A stretch of 64,000 nt of DNA from the NCBI RefSeq assembly GCF_900110245.1, contig NZ_FOCZ01000001.1, positions 434,001 to 498,000 of the forward strand, given 5' to 3'. A model generated the notes under the pieces. It was not told where the DNA came from. It did not search any database and worked only from the letters and a program-made list of their open reading frames with translations. Source of the stretch: Niastella yeongjuensis (GTDB lineage: Bacteria > Bacteroidota > Bacteroidia > Chitinophagales > Chitinophagaceae). This document shows, in pieces, positions 8,586-16,345 of the stretch. Made by a program: the position numbers and the translations under genes. Each line of letters begins with the position of its first letter. Position 1 is the stretch's first letter.

Positions 8586-8618
8586 GTTAACCCGTAGCCT
8601 TTTGAGCTACAGGTTACC
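8586..8618. promoter_or_regulatory. Imperfect inverted repeat, possible ArsR-type operator
   Basis: Left arm GTTAACCCGTAGC (8586-8598) and right arm GCTACAGGTTACC (8606-8618) match at 11 of 13 positions around a 7-base centre. The repeat lies just upstream of the MBL gene's -7 box and downstream of the regulator gene. It could be an operator or simply an mRNA hairpin. Confidence 0.4.
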
Positions 8619-8647
8619 TGTTTTACAAATTTGATGTCTCCGTCTTA

Positions 8648-9001
8648 TCAGATGTTGAGGTCGTCCACGCATTTCATGATATGAGCAACCCGTGAGCTGT
8701 TAACAGAATAGTAAATGAATTTACCATCCCGGTCAGTTTTCACGATACCTGCTCTACGTAAAATAGCGAGGTGCTGGGAAGCAACGGACTGTTCCAACCG
8801 TAGACGTACATAGATCTCCGTCACGGTAAGACGCTTGTTCTCATCGATTAGTTTGACGATCTGTTGACGCAGCTTGTGGTTCAAGGCGCGAAGTATCATC
8901 GCAGCCTTTTTCAGGTTCAGGAAGTCAACTTTTACCGATTCACCATCCCCACCATCTGCATTTAAGACCATGGAGTAATTGGTTGTTACGTTCATGTGCA
9001 C
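8648..9001 (-). CDS. ArsR-family winged-helix transcriptional regulator
   Basis: A 117-residue DNA-binding protein. The core ILRALNHKLRQQIVKLI, then TVTEIYVRLRLEQSVASQHLAILRRAGIV, is the ArsR winged helix, and GKFIYYSVN is the wing. It has one Cys, near the end, so the classical paired-Cys metal site is absent; the signal may be sulfur-based or undefined. It precedes the MBL/rhodanese gene on the same strand with about 100 bp between. A second Met is two residues in (8995). A consensus -7 element lies at 9043-9050. Confidence 0.85.
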   Translation of the reverse strand: MHMNVTTNYSMVLNADGGDGESVKVDFLNLKKAAMILRALNHKLRQQIVKLIDENKRLTVTEIYVRLRLEQSVASQHLAILRRAGIVKTDRDGKFIYYSVNSSRVAHIMKCVDDLNI

Positions 9002-9042
9002 ATCAGAGCTTTTAAGATATTTAATAGGATAACGCTAAAGAT

Positions 9043-9050
9043 CAAATTTA
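9043..9050 (-). promoter_or_regulatory. -7 promoter element of the ArsR-type gene
   Basis: The minus strand reads TAAATTTG (TAnnTTTG), about 40 bases upstream of the start codon at 9001. No clear -33 TTTG was found. Confidence 0.5.
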
Positions 9051-9100
9051 CAAGAATTTTGATATGCTAGGGATGAAAGGAGGATAAAAGTTTCATTTGG

Positions 9101-9790
9101 TCATTTTTTGATATAAGTGTAAAATTCTTTTAGATAAACGGGTTCAGTGTACGCCAAGTTGGCAAAATTCTGCATCAAATGCAAGCTGGCGGCTAGTTTA
9201 GCAAGCGATTTAGCAATATCTATTTTTTCACTTATAAATAGAACGTTAGGATACCTGTTCACATTTTCCCACTTAAAACTGCCATTTCCAAAGCATATGA
9301 GCGATCGATCATTTAACTCTTCTTTAAAACTTAATTCATCAAGTATCATCGCTTTAGGGCTTATGATTTCCTGTAACTGCTCATCATACACTGCAGTAAA
9401 CACTTCCATACGACGGGCATCTATCATTGGGCAATAACACAGCGGTGGCTCCATATGCGCCACTTTACTACCCAGTTGATCGATGACTGCATAAGCCATT
9501 GCCTGCAACGTATTAATTGTTATGAGCGGTATTTGTAGTGCAAAACACAATCCTTTGGCTGTTGCCATACCTACACGTAAGCCAGTATAGGAGCCAGGTC
9601 CGGCAGTTATGGCTATGGCCTGAAGCTGCTGCATGGCAATCCCTTTTTGCTGTAATAAGTCGTTAATGGCCATTTGTATCCAGGCTGCATGGTCCTTCTG
9701 ATTATCGTTAGTGAGCGTCCCTATTACAACTCCGTTTTCTGCTATGGTTACACTTGCCTGATCTGTAGCTGTATCTATGCTTAATATCAT
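9101..9790 (-). CDS. tsaB: tRNA threonylcarbamoyladenosine biosynthesis protein TsaB
   Basis: A 229-residue TsaB. It starts MILSIDTATDQASVTI, the ASKHA-fold phosphate-1 loop, and has the diagnostic ITAGPGSYTGLRVGMATAKGL and a PMIDARRMEVFTAVY segment. TsaB is the scaffold that joins TsaD and TsaE in making t6A37 in ANN-decoding tRNAs. Length is normal. It is followed on the minus strand by the ArsR-type gene after 99 bp, without a visible functional link. Confidence 0.92.
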   Translation of the reverse strand: MILSIDTATDQASVTIAENGVVIGTLTNDNQKDHAAWIQMAINDLLQQKGIAMQQLQAIAITAGPGSYTGLRVGMATAKGLCFALQIPLITINTLQAMAYAVIDQLGSKVAHMEPPLCYCPMIDARRMEVFTAVYDEQLQEIISPKAMILDELSFKEELNDRSLICFGNGSFKWENVNRYPNVLFISEKIDIAKSLAKLAASLHLMQNFANLAYTEPVYLKEFYTYIKK

Positions 9791-9895
9791 GATCTGTTTA
9801 TAAAAAATTACTTCCTGGTTTTAAATACAAGCTGTAAGCTATAAGCTTTAAGCCGTAAGCAAATACAGGGTTAAAGCAAAATCGTGAGCTGTATT

Positions 9896-9961
9896 GTCTT
9901 TCTGCCCTCTGCCTTCTGCCCTCCGCCTTCCTCCACTGCCTACTGCCCACTGCCTACTGCC
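9896..9961 (+). repeat. CTGCCNN heptamer tandem repeat
   Basis: A degenerate tandem of CTGCC-containing words (CTGCCCT, CTGCCTT, CTGCCCT, ... CTGCCTA, CTGCCCA, CTGCCTA, CTGCCTT). It overlaps the 3' end of the minus-strand gene ending at 9940 and supplies its last codons and stop. A reverse-oriented copy is at about 10612-10636 and a short related run at 39713-39730. Confidence 0.7.
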
Positions 9962-10575
9962 TTTGTTAATTCAGCCGCAGGCATATAACGTTTATCCTCA
10001 CTGCTTAATTCAACCAATAGTTCATACACCCGCTTCAACCCTATTTTTTCGCTCCATTCAAACGGACCATACGGGTAGCTGGTGCCCAGCCTCATGGCAA
10101 TATCAATTTCTTCTCTTGTGCTTACTGCTGCGCCCAAAGTATAATACGCTTCATTGATGATGGCGGCCAATATCCTGGCAGTGATCATACCCGGAATATC
10201 GGGCGTCAGCACATATTGCCATTGCAGCTGTTCAAAGATGGCTTTTATGGAAGCCTCATTTATCCTGGCAGGCAACGCCACTTCGGTTACTGGCCGCTGT
10301 AATAAACCCGGCCAGGCATTTATGCGAATAAAATCGGCGCCAGTTTTTTTGGTTGTCCAGGGCACGGCATTGATCATTACTGGTTTTGGCAACAACCGTT
10401 TCAACTGTTGCGTTCTTTCCACGTCCTGTTCAAATAACAGGTCTATGTATACATCGGCATCTGCAATGGTCAATGAACGAACCGAGTCAACCCAAACCAC
10501 CGTTATGGCATCCGGCAGCTTTTTGGTCAATAATTCCTGTTTTAGTATAGCGTCGGCTAAAATGGCCACTGTCAT
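9940..10575 (-). CDS. 3-hydroxyacyl-CoA dehydrogenase-like protein with degenerate Rossmann half
   Basis: A 211-residue protein. Residues about 108-195 match the 3-hydroxyacyl-CoA dehydrogenase C-terminal helical domain (GMITARILAAIINEAYYTLG, GTSYPYGPFEWSEKIGL). The first 100 residues look like a shortened nucleotide-binding domain with no GxGxxG motif and no HFFNP catalytic His motif, so dehydrogenase activity is doubtful. The last residues KAVGSGQ and the stop codon fall in the CTGCC repeat, so the natural C-terminus may have been replaced. A full-length relative is at 52698. An intact divergent family is as likely as decay, since no internal stop or frameshift is seen. Confidence 0.7.
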   Translation of the reverse strand: MTVAILADAILKQELLTKKLPDAITVVWVDSVRSLTIADADVYIDLLFEQDVERTQQLKRLLPKPVMINAVPWTTKKTGADFIRINAWPGLLQRPVTEVALPARINEASIKAIFEQLQWQYVLTPDIPGMITARILAAIINEAYYTLGAAVSTREEIDIAMRLGTSYPYGPFEWSEKIGLKRVYELLVELSSEDKRYMPAAELTKAVGSGQ

Positions 10576-10611
10576 GGGCTTTCTGAATTTATCCGCAAAG
10601 AAAGGAAGAAA

Positions 10612-10636
10612 AGGCAGACGGCAGAAGGCAGACGGC
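10612..10636 (-). repeat. CTGCCNN repeat, inverted copy
   Basis: Plus strand GGCAGACGGCAGAAGGCAGA, that is CTGCC words on the minus strand. It lies between the 9940-10575 gene and ridA, so that gene is flanked by oppositely oriented copies of the same repeat. Confidence 0.6.
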
Positions 10637-10639
10637 CCT

Positions 10640-10647
10640 TATCTTTG
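10640..10647 (+). promoter_or_regulatory. -7 promoter element of ridA, four bases from ATG
   Basis: TATCTTTG (TAnnTTTG) ends four bases before the ATG at 10652. With the usual spacing the transcript would start at or very near the A of ATG. No TTTG is seen at -33, where the CTGCC repeat lies. Confidence 0.5.
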
Positions 10648-10651
10648 AAAC

Positions 10652-11032
10652 ATGCAAAAAACAATAATTACCACCACCCAGGCGCCAGCTCCCATTGGCC
10701 CATATAGCCAGGCTGTACAGGCCGGAAATCTGTTATTCATTTCAGGCCAGGTGCCTATCAATCCTGCCACCGGCACAGTGGAAGCTACCGATGTAGCCGG
10801 TGAAACCGATCAGGTAATGAAGAACCTCCAGGCCGTTTTAACCGAAGCGGGTTACGACTTCAGTCACATTGTAAAGACAACCATTTTCCTGAGTGATATG
10901 TCGCATTTTACTGCCGTGAACGAAGTGTATGGTAAATATTTTACCGGTAATTACCCGGCCCGGGAAACCGTAGCCGTTAAAGGCCTGCCCCGGAATGTGA
11001 ATGTGGAAATAAGTATGATCGCAGCTAAATAG
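10652..11032 (+). CDS. ridA: RidA family enamine/imine deaminase
   Basis: A 126-residue RidA (YjgF/YER057c/UK114). APAPIGPYSQAVQAGNLLFISGQVPINPATG is split here as APAPIGPYSQAV and FISGQVPINP; both, together with NYPARETVAV carrying the catalytic Arg, are standard. The enzyme hydrolyses reactive 2-aminoacrylate-type enamines in the cytosol and normally forms trimers. It lies next to kbl (convergent), which also handles amino-acid intermediates, but the two are not co-transcribed. A hairpin follows the stop. Confidence 0.95.
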   Translation: MQKTIITTTQAPAPIGPYSQAVQAGNLLFISGQVPINPATGTVEATDVAGETDQVMKNLQAVLTEAGYDFSHIVKTTIFLSDMSHFTAVNEVYGKYFTGNYPARETVAVKGLPRNVNVEISMIAAK

Positions 11033-11046
11033 GGTGAACACAAATG

Positions 11047-11091
11047 TAAAGTCCGGAAGGTGCTGTATGTATAAGCTCCTCCCGGACTTGT
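11047..11091 (+). terminator. Hairpin between ridA and kbl
   Basis: AAGTCCGG (11048-11055) pairs with CCGGACTT (11083-11090) around a partly paired interior. No strong T-run follows. It separates the convergent ridA and kbl genes and may serve both. Confidence 0.5.
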
Positions 11092-11112
11092 ATTATCCTG
11101 TTAACTTGTTAA

Positions 11113-12318
11113 CTAATTAACCTTCTCGGTTGTCTTCAGCACACCCAGCTCCTTACCGATCTTTGCAAAGGCTGCAATAGCTTTATCCAGGTGCTGCTGT
11201 TCGTGGGCTGCGCTCAATTGCACGCGAATACGCGCCTGTCCTTTGGCCACCACGGGATAAAAGAAGCCAATCACATAAATCCCTTCATCGAGCAGGCGGG
11301 CTGCAAAGTTCTGGGCTATAACGGCATCATACAGCATAATAGGCACTATAGGATGGTCGCCGGGTTTTATGTCGAAGCCGGCCTCCGTCATTTTACTGCG
11401 GAAGTATTTGGTATTGTATTCTAATTTATCGCGCAATTCAGTGGTTTCGCTCAACAGGTCCAGCACCGCAATAGAGGCCCCTACAATGCCCGGCGCCAGT
11501 GTATTGGAGAACAAATAAGGGCGCGAACGCTGCCGCAGCATCTCAATCACTTCTTTACGTCCGCTGGTAAAACCACCCGATGCGCCGCCCAGGGCTTTAC
11601 CCAGGGTGCCGGTGATGATATCAATTTTTCCCATTACCCCCCGGTATTCATGTGTACCACGGCCCGTTTTTCCCAAAAAGCCGCTTGAATGGCTTTCATC
11701 GATCATAACGGCCGCATCATATTTTTCCGCCAGTGCAACAATAGCATCCAGTTGGGCGATGGTGCCATCCATGCTAAACGAACCGTCGGTAACAATAACG
11801 CGGTTACGGCACGATTGTGACTCTTTCAGTTTCTCCTCCAGGTCGGCCATGTTATTATGTTTATAACGGAGCCGCTGGGCCTTACACAAACGCACCCCGT
11901 CGATGATGGAGGCGTGGTTCAGCTCATCGGAGATAATAGCATCCTGCTCATTATAAAGCGGTTCAAACACACCCCCGTTAGCATCGAAGGCTGCTACATA
12001 CAGAATTGTGTCCTCAGTACCCAAAAAGGCTGATATCTTTTGTTCCAGTTCTTTATGAATGTCCTGGGTTCCGCAAATAAACCGCACGCTGCTCATCCCG
12101 TATCCCCGGAGATCAACATACTTCTTGGCGGCTTCAGTTACTTTGGGGTGCGATGATAAGCCCAGATAGTTGTTAGCGCAGAAATTAAGCACCGTTTTAC
12201 CATTCACTGTGATCTCAGCGCCCTGTGGCGACTCAATTATACGCTCTGTCTTAAACAAACCGGCTGCCTTTATCTCGGTCAGCTCATCGGCCAGGCGTTT
12301 TACTAATTTTTCATTCAT
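11113..12318 (-). CDS. kbl: Glycine C-acetyltransferase (2-amino-3-ketobutyrate CoA ligase)
   Basis: A 401-residue PLP enzyme of the alpha-oxoamine synthase family that interconverts 2-amino-3-oxobutyrate plus CoA with glycine plus acetyl-CoA (threonine breakdown). Seen: NFCANNYLGLSSHP, MSSVRFICGTQDIHKELE, MIDESHSSGFLGKTGRG, and TGTLGKALGGASGG with the PLP lysine at 241. Close relatives (BioF, serine palmitoyltransferase) cannot be excluded from motifs alone, but CGTQDIHKELE and the length fit Kbl. The start at 12318 (MNEKLVKRL) is chosen over an upstream in-frame Met that adds 20 non-conserved residues. Threonine dehydrogenase is not adjacent. Confidence 0.9.
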   Translation of the reverse strand: MNEKLVKRLADELTEIKAAGLFKTERIIESPQGAEITVNGKTVLNFCANNYLGLSSHPKVTEAAKKYVDLRGYGMSSVRFICGTQDIHKELEQKISAFLGTEDTILYVAAFDANGGVFEPLYNEQDAIISDELNHASIIDGVRLCKAQRLRYKHNNMADLEEKLKESQSCRNRVIVTDGSFSMDGTIAQLDAIVALAEKYDAAVMIDESHSSGFLGKTGRGTHEYRGVMGKIDIITGTLGKALGGASGGFTSGRKEVIEMLRQRSRPYLFSNTLAPGIVGASIAVLDLLSETTELRDKLEYNTKYFRSKMTEAGFDIKPGDHPIVPIMLYDAVIAQNFAARLLDEGIYVIGFFYPVVAKGQARIRVQLSAAHEQQHLDKAIAAFAKIGKELGVLKTTEKVN

Positions 12319-12571
12319 GGAGCATGTAGTTTTTTGTAATGCCACAAATGTAATAATAGTCAATGTGAGGCGCAGCAAAATGGCACCGGTGCCCGGAAAT
12401 TTTTCCCCACATCACTGTTTCAACAGCAACGGCCTAATTCATTCAAATCGTATAACTTAATTTTTTCAACTGGGAAAAACAACATACCACTTTGTGGTAA
12501 TTCTAACTTTTTATTAAAAAAACTGTAACAAAACCCCCATAACTTCGTCTTATAATACAAAACGATGCATT

Positions 12572-12796
12572 ATGTGGAAGAAAACCTTTATCCGTTCAAC
12601 CCTCATACTATTGGTGGCTTTGGCTGGAATATTTGTTTTTGCCACAACGCATACCTCTAAAAAACCCGTTAGCCGGGAATGCCTGAAATCAGTCAAGGAT
12701 TGCTGTAACAGCAATACCAATAAAAGCAGCAGCCAGACCGATTTTTTGATCTGGGAATCGCTGAGCCGGGCTATAGCAGCAAATGCTCAATTTTAA
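12572..12796 (+). CDS. Small membrane-anchored protein of unknown function
   Basis: A 74-residue protein. It has a signal-anchor segment (about 6-24, STLILLVALAGIFVFA) and a short polar tail with three cysteines (CLKSVKDCC) and NSNTNKSSSQ. I do not recognise a family. A clean ATG and a strong terminator about 30 bases after the stop support it as a real monocistronic gene. The Cys pair may form a disulfide or bind metal in the periplasm (inference). Confidence 0.6.
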   Translation: MWKKTFIRSTLILLVALAGIFVFATTHTSKKPVSRECLKSVKDCCNSNTNKSSSQTDFLIWESLSRAIAANAQF

Positions 12797-12823
12797 CTTA
12801 TGACAATCAACATTTCTATAGGG

Positions 12824-12858
12824 AGATCCCTCCGGCTGAGCCGGGGGGATCTTTTTTT
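12824..12858 (+). terminator. Rho-independent terminator
   Basis: A 13-bp stem with one G-T pair (AGATCCCTCCGGC, 12824-12836, with GCCGGGGGGATCT, 12840-12852), a three-base loop, then seven Ts (12852-12858). It closes the small membrane protein gene. Confidence 0.9.
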
Positions 12859-12944
12859 CCATTTTCTTTTAAATTCCCTGTAACTTTTTAACGCCCCGGT
12901 TCGTACCACCTTTACACTAACAGAATAACAGACAGGTTCTGCTT

Positions 12945-13430
12945 ATGACCGAGAAAGAGTATAATCAATGCGTAGCTGAGTATGCGGACAACGTATACCG
13001 GTTCATCCTTAAAAATCTTCGTCATGAAGAGGATGCCCGGGATGTTGTGCAGGCTGCGTTCGAAAAAATGTGGCGGAACCGGGCTGATGTGGACAATGCC
13101 AAATGCAAAAGTTTTCTGTTTACGGTTGCTTATAACCAAATGATCGATCATTTGCGTAAAGCCAAACGGGTGCAGTTACGCGATGAGTTCAAAGAAGAAA
13201 CACAGGTGCTGGACAAACCCATGTACAATACCCGTAAAATTCTGGAAGAAGCCTTAAGCCGGCTGAACGAAACACAACGTTCACTCGTATTACTGAAAGA
13301 CTATGAGGGGTATTCGTATGAAGAGATCGGACAAATTACCGGATTGAACGAAAGCCAGGTAAAAGTGTATCTTCACCGCGCCCGGATTCAATTAAAGAAC
13401 TATTTGGTAAAACCAGAAAATGTCATTTAA
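12945..13430 (+). CDS. RNA polymerase ECF-type sigma factor
   Basis: A 161-residue sigma-70 family protein. Region 2 is seen as YADNVYRFILKNLRHEEDARDVVQAAFEKMW and region 4 as LNETQRSLVLLKDYEGYSYEEIGQITGLNESQVKVYLHRAR, each quoted here only to locate it. It lacks region 1 and region 3, as expected for ECF factors. Its stop overlaps the start of the anti-sigma-like gene by 11 bases, giving a coupled sigma/anti-sigma/barrel operon. Confidence 0.92.
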   Translation: MTEKEYNQCVAEYADNVYRFILKNLRHEEDARDVVQAAFEKMWRNRADVDNAKCKSFLFTVAYNQMIDHLRKAKRVQLRDEFKEETQVLDKPMYNTRKILEEALSRLNETQRSLVLLKDYEGYSYEEIGQITGLNESQVKVYLHRARIQLKNYLVKPENVI

Positions 13431-14547
13431 CTGTTACCATATAAGAACAGCTGATTTCAACTTCCCCACCGGAGGCGGCCAGGAAGTTGAAATTACCCGT
13501 GACAACTACGAAGCGTATTTCGTAATGTATATAGATGAGGAGCTGCATGCAAATGAACGCATGGCAGTGGAACAGTTCATACAACAAAATCCCGACCTTG
13601 AAGAAGAGCTGGTGATGTTGCAGCAGTCGGTACTGCGGCCCGATGAAGGCATTGTTTTTGACCAAAAAGAAAGCCTGTTTAAACATACGGTTACCAATGA
13701 CATCAATGAGCGCAACTGTGAGGAGTATTTTGTTTTATACGGTGATGATGAATTAACCAATGAGGAAAAAGATAAAGTTGAACAGTTTGTATATAAACAT
13801 CCACAATACCAGGCAGACTTTGAATTGATACAGCAGGTGAAACTGGTGCCCGATAACGCGCTCACCTTCCCTGATAAATCTTACCTGTATCGTTCAGAAG
13901 AAGATGATGCCAGGGTGATCGTATTCTCCTGGTACCGCTTTACGGCTGCAGCCGTTGTACTACTCACTATGGGCAGTGTGCTCTTTTATGCTTCCACGCA
14001 CTTTGTGGCTGATAAAAACGACGTGGTGACAGCGCCAACAACAAAACCAACAGCGCAACCGCAGCCATCAGTAGTTATCGACAGCAAGTCCCCACAAGCC
14101 GATGTGGCTGTAGCTCCCCAGCGGGAAAACAATGATATTGTAAAGGAGAGCAGGAAAAATATTTCAAAACCAGGTAACATTCAGTCAGCGTTATACGTAC
14201 AACAAGTAGAACAACAACCGGAAGAAGTTCCTGCAGGCAACAATGAAAAATCCTTATCCGCCAGTACGGTTGATGTAGCTGTTGGCAAATTGTATGAGCG
14301 GCCTGAAGTGGAAGGCACTGTCATTACTAACACGGTACGCCAATCAATAGCTCTCCAAACAGCAACCGTAGAACCAGATGAAGAACCAGTGCATTCACAA
14401 ACAGCTGTATTGACAGCATCGGTGAATAAAACACCATTAAGAGGTTTTTTTAGAAAAGTATCACGGGTTGTTGATAAAGTAACCAGCCCCGATGATAATG
14501 GCAAGGCAGGCATCCGCATAGCCAACCTTGAGTTTGCCATAAAATAA
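13420..14547 (+). CDS. Membrane anti-sigma-like protein with duplicated N-terminal domain
   Basis: A 375-residue single-pass protein. The cytosolic part has two copies of one domain, about residues 30-92 (YEAYFVMYIDEELHANE) and 100-160 (CEEYFVLYGDDELTNEE), each ending in a stretch of about 15 residues with D-K-x-S/x-L-F/Y. A TM segment follows at about 170-192 (RFTAAAVVLLTMGSVLFYAS), then a low-complexity periplasmic region. No zinc-finger HxxxCxxC is present. Location directly after an ECF sigma gene suggests it holds that factor. The start at 13420 overlaps the sigma gene; internal starts are possible because the first 25 residues look poorly conserved. Confidence 0.75.
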   Translation: MSFNCYHIRTADFNFPTGGGQEVEITRDNYEAYFVMYIDEELHANERMAVEQFIQQNPDLEEELVMLQQSVLRPDEGIVFDQKESLFKHTVTNDINERNCEEYFVLYGDDELTNEEKDKVEQFVYKHPQYQADFELIQQVKLVPDNALTFPDKSYLYRSEEDDARVIVFSWYRFTAAAVVLLTMGSVLFYASTHFVADKNDVVTAPTTKPTAQPQPSVVIDSKSPQADVAVAPQRENNDIVKESRKNISKPGNIQSALYVQQVEQQPEEVPAGNNEKSLSASTVDVAVGKLYERPEVEGTVITNTVRQSIALQTATVEPDEEPVHSQTAVLTASVNKTPLRGFFRKVSRVVDKVTSPDDNGKAGIRIANLEFAIK

Positions 14548-14575
14548 TACAATTAAAATAGTTAAATCAGCAAAG

Positions 14576-15412
14576 ATGAAACAGGTAATTATACTCCTGA
14601 TAGGGATTAGTATGTGCTTAACCGGCCTGGCCCAAACCGATTCCACCGCAAAAGGGAACGATAATGAAAATGATACCATTCGTGTAGGCGGGATGATCAT
14701 TATTAAAAAACACAAAGGCAACAACAATAACGACAGCAGTAACGTCAGAACATACCACCGCGATCACAAACCTTCGCGCATAAGCACCAACTGGTGTATC
14801 ATAGACCTGGGTTTTGCCAACTACAACGACCAAACCGATTATAAAAGCAGCGCCATACAGGGGCCCGACGGGTTCGCTCCCGGTCTTGGCAAAGACCAAT
14901 TCAAATTACGCAGCGGCAAATCAGTGAACGTAAGCATCTGGGCCTTTATGCAAAAGCTGAATATCGTTAAAGGCATTGTAAACCTTAAATACGGCCTGGG
15001 GATAGAATTAAACAATTACCGCTACGATGACCCGATCCTGTATCAAACCAACCCTACCGTGGTGGTGCTGGATAATACGCGGAACTACTCAAAAAATAAA
15101 CTGGCCGCCGATTATGTAACCATTCCGCTTATGCTCAACTTCAATTTTACCCCACATCGTAAACATGGATTTGGGTTAAGCGTAGGTGCCAGCGCCGGCT
15201 ACCTGTATTCGAGCCGGCAAAAAACCATCACCAACACCGATGGCAAAGAAAAAGAACACGACGATTTTGATTTAAGGCAATGGAAACTGTCTTATATAGC
15301 TGAATTAGCTTTGGGCCCGGTAAAATTATACGGTTCGTATGCGACAGAAAGCATGTTTGCGAAAGGCCTCGACCAGCGCCCCTACAACTTTGGATTGCGT
15401 TTAAGCAACTGA
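14576..15412 (+). CDS. Outer-membrane beta-barrel protein
   Basis: A 278-residue exported protein with a signal peptide (MKQVIILLIGISMCLTGLAQ), an acidic/Asn-rich linker (30-65), then alternating strands typical of the PorT/OMP_b-brl group (TNWCIIDLGFANY, IVNLKYGLGIELNNYRY, TIPLMLNFNFTP, GFGLSVGASAGYLYSS) and an RPYNFGLRLSN end. Third gene of the sigma/anti-sigma operon, 28 bases downstream, so it may feed envelope status to the regulator or be its target. No ligand is evident. Confidence 0.8.
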   Translation: MKQVIILLIGISMCLTGLAQTDSTAKGNDNENDTIRVGGMIIIKKHKGNNNNDSSNVRTYHRDHKPSRISTNWCIIDLGFANYNDQTDYKSSAIQGPDGFAPGLGKDQFKLRSGKSVNVSIWAFMQKLNIVKGIVNLKYGLGIELNNYRYDDPILYQTNPTVVVLDNTRNYSKNKLAADYVTIPLMLNFNFTPHRKHGFGLSVGASAGYLYSSRQKTITNTDGKEKEHDDFDLRQWKLSYIAELALGPVKLYGSYATESMFAKGLDQRPYNFGLRLSN

Positions 15413-15441
15413 TAACAGTAAGTAACATAGCCATGATCTGC

Positions 15442-15475
15442 AAAACGTCCTGACTTTTATCAGGACGTTTTTTTT
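15442..15475 (+). terminator. Rho-independent terminator of the sigma/anti-sigma/barrel operon
   Basis: An 11-bp stem (AAAACGTCCTG, 15442-15452, with CAGGACGTTTT, 15461-15471) and an eight-base loop followed by a run of eight Ts in total. Confidence 0.92.
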
Positions 15476-15652
15476 ATTTGATTTTCAATGGCCCTATTTT
15501 TGCGATCCGAAAATCAGAAAAAAATTGTGTTAAAAGACCCTGCAAAAAAAATAAATGGGTACCAATGCCGTTGTGATTGGTGAAATATCTTTCATTCAGG
15601 TTTAAACCCATTAATCATTGCTTGGTCTTTACGCTTAAAACCAGGTTTACTT

Positions 15653-16210
15653 ATGAAATCTAAATGGCTTATAGCTGGCCTTATTGTTATTGTTGTATCC
15701 GGATTAGCAGCTTTTAAAACCATTGAAAGAAGGGTTATTAAAAGGAATATTTTCAGATCGAAGCCTGTGGGCGACGTGTATTTGATCGTTGACAAATCTG
15801 ATTATGAATTGAAGGTGTATGATGCAGAAGGCTGGTATGCAACTTATCCCGTTGTATTCGGCAACAAAGATCTTTCCGACAAACTCACCGAGGGCGACCG
15901 TCGTACACCCGAAGGCACCTTCAAAATACTATCTAAAAGACCTCACCAGAAATGGCATAAGATGCTTATGCTGGATTACCCTACAGCAGAAAGCTATGCG
16001 AAATTCAAAGACCGCAAAGCGAAAGGAATAATTCCGCAAAGCGCAAAAATTGGCGGTGGTATAGCCATACACGGTACCTGGCCACATGACGACCTTGTGG
16101 TAGATGATTTTACCAACTGGACCAATGGCTGTGTAGCATTAAAAAATGAAGACCTCGATGAACTGGATGAGGTAACGCCCATTGGTACCAAAGTGATCAT
16201 TCAGCGTTAA
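15653..16210 (+). CDS. L,D-transpeptidase (YkuD family)
   Basis: A 185-residue protein with an N-terminal membrane anchor (7-23) and a YkuD catalytic domain: AIHGT with His140 and NWTNGCVALKNED with Cys160. These form the L,D-transpeptidase active site that makes 3-3 peptidoglycan crosslinks or attaches proteins to the wall. The Ser/Thr-x-Gly-Cys motif is present as T-N-G-C. It acts in the periplasm. It is monocistronic, with a 3' region of more than 300 bases before the next terminator. Confidence 0.9.
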   Translation: MKSKWLIAGLIVIVVSGLAAFKTIERRVIKRNIFRSKPVGDVYLIVDKSDYELKVYDAEGWYATYPVVFGNKDLSDKLTEGDRRTPEGTFKILSKRPHQKWHKMLMLDYPTAESYAKFKDRKAKGIIPQSAKIGGGIAIHGTWPHDDLVVDDFTNWTNGCVALKNEDLDELDEVTPIGTKVIIQR

Positions 16211-16345
16211 AACTATTTCATTATATACAACATTGATGTGTTTCGTAAACACCCAGTGGGCGGGTGTCTATCACTACGCATATGCAAGGCTTTTTACGCA
16301 GACCAGCATAGTACTATTACTGGTTTATCTTCTATTTTTGGGACA

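Noticed and set aside
9896-9961. CTGCC tandem as a CRISPR array
   Set aside because: Units are about 7 bases without spacers, and no cas genes are present.
9940-10575. Frameshifted remnant of a full-length hydroxyacyl-CoA dehydrogenase
   Set aside because: I found no leftover Rossmann motif in the other frames upstream and no internal stop; more likely a divergent short family.
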